Positions 5,893 to 9,416 of a DNA stretch of 9,416 bases are shown here, piece by piece. The DNA is from Treponema sp. Its GTDB lineage: Bacteria > Spirochaetota > Spirochaetia > Treponematales > Treponemataceae. Numbering within the stretch: the first letter of the stretch is position 1; each line of letters opens with the position of its first letter. The stretch spans positions 1 to 9,416 of the forward strand of contig DMQP01000088.1 in NCBI GenBank assembly GCA_003455655.1. The letters are read 5' to 3'. Below the pieces are notes generated by a model. The model saw only the letters and a program-made list of their open reading frames with translations, had not been told where the DNA came from and did no database searches. The position numbers and the translations under genes are program-made.

Positions 5893-8454
5893 ATGACATT
5901 CCGCGAATTTCTTGCACAAAAAAAAGCAAAGGGTGAACCTGTATTTTTTGACGGTGGCATGGGAACAATGATTCAAAAAACAGGAGTAAGCGATTACGAT
6001 ATTCCTGAAGATTTAAACTTTTCAAATCCAGACGTTATAAAAGACATTCATGCCCAATACTTGCGTGCAGGAAGCGCTGTCATAACGGCAAACTCTTTTG
6101 GTGCAAACCCCATAAAAATTTCTGGAACAAAGTACACCGCACAAGACTATATTACAAAAGCAATTCAGTTAGTAAAAGAAAGCATTTCAGAAGCAGAAGC
6201 TAATGGCATTAAAGGTCCACACTTTTGTGCTTGGGACAGCGGACAAATAGGCAAACTTCTTGAACCAATGGGTCCCCTTACTTTTGATCAAGCATACAAT
6301 TCTTACAAAGAAGCAGCCCTTGCAGCAGAAAAAGCAGGAGCAGATCTTGCGCTTATAGAAACCATGAGCGACTTGTATGAAGTAAAAGCTGCTGTTCTTG
6401 CTATTCACGAAAACACATCGCTTCCAGTTGTAACAACCATGACCTATCAGACAAACCTGCGCACACTCACTGGAGCAGATGTTCTTACTTGTGTCACTTA
6501 TCTTGAATCACTGCATGTTGATATGTTGGGCTTTAACTGTGGAGGAAGTCTGTCTGAAGACGAAGAACTTACTAGACTTTTCTGTCAGTACGCACATCTT
6601 CCGCTTTTAGTTCAGCCTAATGCAGGTTTACCAGTTGTTGTAAAAGGAAAGACAGAGTTTAAAATTACTCCGCAAACCTTTGCACAAAGCCAAGTAAAAA
6701 ACAGACAGTGTGGTGTTGTCGCTTTAGGTGGCTGTTGCGGAACAACTCCTGAACACATAGCGCAAATGGTTCAGTTGACAAAAGACATTCCCTGTTCACT
6801 TTCAAAAGCACACAATAATACTTTTTTGTGTTCATACAACAAAGCTCTACAAGTTGGAGATACTGCAGGACCTGTCATTATTGGAGAACGAATAAATCCT
6901 ACTGGAAAGAAAAAATGCAAAGAAGCACTGCAAGCAAAAGACATGCAGTTTTTTATTGATGAAGCTGAAAGTCAAATTTCACAAGGAGCACATATACTCG
7001 ATGTAAATGTTGGTCTTCCTGGAATTGACGAAGCACAAATGATGGTTGATGCTATTAAAACAATTCAATCAACTTTTAACATTCCTCTGCAAATAGACTC
7101 GAGCGAAAGTGCTGTTCTTGAAAAGGCATTGCGTTACTACAACGGAAAAGCATTAGTCAACAGTGTAAATGGAAAGCAAGAAGTAATGGATGCAGTTTTT
7201 CCTCTCATTGCACGTTACGGAGGTTCTGTTGTTGCACTGTGTATTGATGAAAAGGGAATTGCTCCGACAGCAGAAGGACGTTGCGCTGTTGCAAGAAAAA
7301 TCATTACCGAAGCTGCAAAATATGGCATTGAACCAAGAGACATTTTTATTGACACGCTAACCCTTACGGTAAGTTCAGAACAAAAGACAGCACTTGAAAC
7401 GGTTAAAGCCATTCGCTTACTTCATGAAGAGTTTAAAGAAGAAGGACTTCGCTTTGTTTTGGGTGTGTCAAACATTTCATTTGGTTTACCAAGACGCGAC
7501 ATTATTAACTCTCGCTTTTTTATGCTTGCACTCGATGCAGGTTTAAGCGCCTGTATCATTAACCCCGCAAGCCAACAGATGATGGACACATTCCGCGCAT
7601 ACAGAACGCTTTCATGTTATGACGAAAATGCACTGGAATACATTCAGACTTACACAGGAACACTTGACCCTACAAGCGCAAAAGCAAAAGAACAGTATTT
7701 AAAAGATTCGATTGCAAATGGAACAATAAGCATTTCGCTTAATGGCATTGTTCCCCAGGAAAAAAAATCAAACACACAAGTAAAGAGTGATTTTCCTGCA
7801 ACAAAAGCAAGTGGCGACGAAGCAGAACTTATTAGCATCATCGAAAAAGGTTTTAAAGATCAAGCAGGGCCTGTAACAAAAAAACTGCTTTCAAAAATGC
7901 AAAGTGTTGAAATAATTGACCGTTGTATTGTTCCTGCACTTGATGCAGTTGGAAAAGATTTTGAAAACGGAAAGAAGTTTCTTCCTCAGTTACTGTTAAG
8001 CGCAGAAACAGTTGGCAATGCTTTTAGTGTTATAAAAGAAAGTCTTGCACAATCGGGTAAGGCAGAAAGTTCAAAAGGAACTGTTGTTCTTGCAACCGTG
8101 TTTGGCGATATTCATGACATAGGAAAAAACATTGTAAAGGCAATGCTTGAAAACTATGGTTATGAAGTAATTGACTTAGGAAAAAATGTTGACCCTCAAC
8201 TTATTATTGATACCGTTCTTGAAAAAAACATTCAGTTGGTGGGACTAAGTGCACTTATGACAACAACCGTAGCAAACATGGAAGAAACAATCAAACAGTT
8301 ACGAGCTGCACTTGCTAAAGAAAACAGAACTTGTAAAATTGTTGTAGGCGGTGCCGTTCTTACTCCAGAGTATGCAGAAAAAATTGGCGCTGACTATTAT
8401 TCAAAAGATGCTATGCAAACAGTTGCTGTTGCAAAGGAAGTATTTGGATCATGA
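5893..8454 (+). CDS. metH: Cobalamin-dependent methionine synthase without the reactivation domain
   Basis: MetH transfers the methyl group of 5-methyl-THF through cobalamin to homocysteine. Residues 1-300 are the homocysteine domain with GGMGTMIQ (21-28), NSFGANP and the three zinc cysteines, C216 in GFNCGG and C281-C282 in GGCCGTTP. Residues 325-590 are the pterin-binding barrel (IGERINPTGKKK 330-341, DVNVGLPGIDE 370-380). Residues 640-725 are the helical cap (FLPQLLLSAETVG). Residues 728-853 are the B12 domain, with the axial-ligand motif DIHDIG (739-744, His741) and SALMTTTV (786-793). The protein ends right after the B12 domain (AKEVFGS), so it is 853 aa against about 1,230 in E. coli; the AdoMet-binding reactivation domain is missing. 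The frame is intact and the next gene overlaps the stop by 4 nt, so this is natural architecture rather than damage. No B12 or SAM riboswitch is seen ahead of the operon. Confidence 0.96.
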   Translation: MTFREFLAQKKAKGEPVFFDGGMGTMIQKTGVSDYDIPEDLNFSNPDVIKDIHAQYLRAGSAVITANSFGANPIKISGTKYTAQDYITKAIQLVKESISEAEANGIKGPHFCAWDSGQIGKLLEPMGPLTFDQAYNSYKEAALAAEKAGADLALIETMSDLYEVKAAVLAIHENTSLPVVTTMTYQTNLRTLTGADVLTCVTYLESLHVDMLGFNCGGSLSEDEELTRLFCQYAHLPLLVQPNAGLPVVVKGKTEFKITPQTFAQSQVKNRQCGVVALGGCCGTTPEHIAQMVQLTKDIPCSLSKAHNNTFLCSYNKALQVGDTAGPVIIGERINPTGKKKCKEALQAKDMQFFIDEAESQISQGAHILDVNVGLPGIDEAQMMVDAIKTIQSTFNIPLQIDSSESAVLEKALRYYNGKALVNSVNGKQEVMDAVFPLIARYGGSVVALCIDEKGIAPTAEGRCAVARKIITEAAKYGIEPRDIFIDTLTLTVSSEQKTALETVKAIRLLHEEFKEEGLRFVLGVSNISFGLPRRDIINSRFFMLALDAGLSACIINPASQQMMDTFRAYRTLSCYDENALEYIQTYTGTLDPTSAKAKEQYLKDSIANGTISISLNGIVPQEKKSNTQVKSDFPATKASGDEAELISIIEKGFKDQAGPVTKKLLSKMQSVEIIDRCIVPALDAVGKDFENGKKFLPQLLLSAETVGNAFSVIKESLAQSGKAESSKGTVVLATVFGDIHDIGKNIVKAMLENYGYEVIDLGKNVDPQLIIDTVLEKNIQLVGLSALMTTTVANMEETIKQLRAALAKENRTCKIVVGGAVLTPEYAEKIGADYYSKDAMQTVAVAKEVFGS

Positions 8455-9410
8455 AAAAAGACTTACGCTATCCATACAGAAGAAGCCAAGCAAAAGCAGC
8501 CCCTAAGTGGAGAATAAAACGAACATCAGGTAAAGCACTAATTGATTTTAATCCGCTCTATGCGTATTTTACACTTCCTTTCCGTCCAGCAAGTGTTGGT
8601 CCTGTTTTTAAATTCATTCACACTGTCATTTGGAAATTTTTTATGGCTCAGTACTTTAGAAAGTGGGGCTTACGAAAAACTCCCATAAAACATGTAGATC
8701 ATTTTTTAGACACAAAGGTTCCTTTTAATCCAGAATACATTGATATTTATTTTGATTTCATAAACTTTTGGATTAGACCTCTTGTTATGTTGGAAAAACG
8801 ATTTGGCACTTGGACAGGTTCAAAACTGTGTGCTGAGTTTTTAGACTACATTACACTTGCATACAAACAAGCATATCAAATGTACCGTCGTTGCATGACA
8901 ACAACAGTAAGACCCAAATGCAGAGATGGAGCACTTATTACCACCATACAAACAGCAGACCCCCATTATCTGTGTGTTCCCAGTTTACACATTGCCGTTG
9001 TTTGTTTAGGATTTTCTTTTTACCGCATGATATTCAAGCGAGAAGGTTTTTCTACACAAGACAGTGATGCATGGGGTTCTCAGTTGTATGCACGTGCAGT
9101 CGAAATTGCAGAAACAGTTCTGTATGTTAAACAGCACAGCGTTAACTGTATTCCAGCAGCACTGTACATGATGACTCGCATTACTCCAGAATTATTTACT
9201 ATTGAAGACGGAGTTGATTTTATAAACAGTCTTTTCCGAAGTGCAGAAGATATTTCGCAGGAAGACAAAAACGCAATTCGAGAACACATTCAGTTTATGT
9301 TTGAGCGTCTTGTTTTGGAAGGAACTACAGAAAGCGATTGGGTTAGTCCCGTGGAGCACTGGCTAAAAGACTATGTCCCCTACCAGTACCCCAATGTTCC
9401 ACAGTACTAA
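8451..9410 (+). CDS. Unrecognised protein with degenerate PAP2-like motifs, coupled to metH
   Basis: The ATG overlaps the metH stop (ATGA), so translation is probably coupled. I do not recognise the 319-aa protein outright. It is basic at the N-terminus, rich in aromatic and amphipathic helices, has no signal peptide and only weakly hydrophobic segments (about 33-70, 95-113, 173-194, 217-242). Three stretches recall the PAP2 phosphatase superfamily in the right order: R147-x6-RP (154-155) for K-x6-RP, PSLH (177-180) for PSGH, and TVLYVKQH (222-229) for the third motif. There the nucleophile-like His229 is kept, but the partner Asp, four residues on, is Cys233 and the preceding Arg is Val223. 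PSLH and KQH recall the PAP2/AUR1-like branch. It does not resemble the MetH AdoMet domain. An inactive or repurposed PAP2 fold is my best guess; a lineage-specific family is the alternative. Confidence 0.8.
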   Translation: MKKDLRYPYRRSQAKAAPKWRIKRTSGKALIDFNPLYAYFTLPFRPASVGPVFKFIHTVIWKFFMAQYFRKWGLRKTPIKHVDHFLDTKVPFNPEYIDIYFDFINFWIRPLVMLEKRFGTWTGSKLCAEFLDYITLAYKQAYQMYRRCMTTTVRPKCRDGALITTIQTADPHYLCVPSLHIAVVCLGFSFYRMIFKREGFSTQDSDAWGSQLYARAVEIAETVLYVKQHSVNCIPAALYMMTRITPELFTIEDGVDFINSLFRSAEDISQEDKNAIREHIQFMFERLVLEGTTESDWVSPVEHWLKDYVPYQYPNVPQY

Positions 9411-9416
9411 ACACTG

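Noticed and set aside
8451..9410. Separate MetH AdoMet-activation domain protein
   Set aside because: Tempting because metH lacks the domain, but the sequence shows none of the activation-domain motifs and instead has PSLH and KQH stretches.

Overview
The window is AT-rich DNA from a bacterium that is probably a spirochaete of the Treponema type. This is an inference from a loose spirochaete-like lipobox, a three-domain MetH, and a regulator joining a GHKL ATPase to a cyclic-nucleotide domain. No rRNA or other strong taxonomic marker is present. The window has seven protein-coding genes in two divergent transcription units, with almost no non-coding DNA.

Minus strand, 1-2132: an acetohydroxyacid synthase large subunit of the enterobacterial isozyme I (IlvB) type is followed after 13 nt by a small lipoprotein gene that runs off the left edge. 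The lipoprotein reading frame is open at the window end and easily missed. No regulatory subunit gene (ilvN) lies beside ilvB.

Intergenic 2133-2240 (108 nt) is the only real regulatory region. It holds a good plus-strand sigma70-type promoter (TTGAGA, 17 nt, TATACT with an extended TG) and, one base away, a consensus TATAAT on the minus strand. It also holds a short imperfect direct repeat.

Plus strand, 2241-9410: five genes packed end to end, with gaps of 5, 7 and 1 nt and one 4-nt overlap, are almost certainly one operon. In order they are: (1) a three-part regulator with a receiver-like N-terminus, a GHKL/RsbW-like ATPase and a cNMP-binding domain; (2) a short NFACT/RqcH-like protein that appears to lack the helix-hairpin-helix domain; (3) metF; (4) metH without the C-terminal AdoMet reactivation domain; (5) an unrecognised 319-aa protein with scattered, altered PAP2-like phosphatase motifs.

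MetF makes 5-methyltetrahydrofolate, which MetH uses to methylate homocysteine, so the core of the operon is folate-dependent methionine synthesis. The unexpected parts are a cyclic-nucleotide/ATP-sensing protein and a ribosome-quality-control-like protein in front, and the PAP2-like protein translationally coupled behind. The divergent ilvB adds branched-chain amino acid synthesis, so the locus as a whole is weighted towards amino-acid supply.
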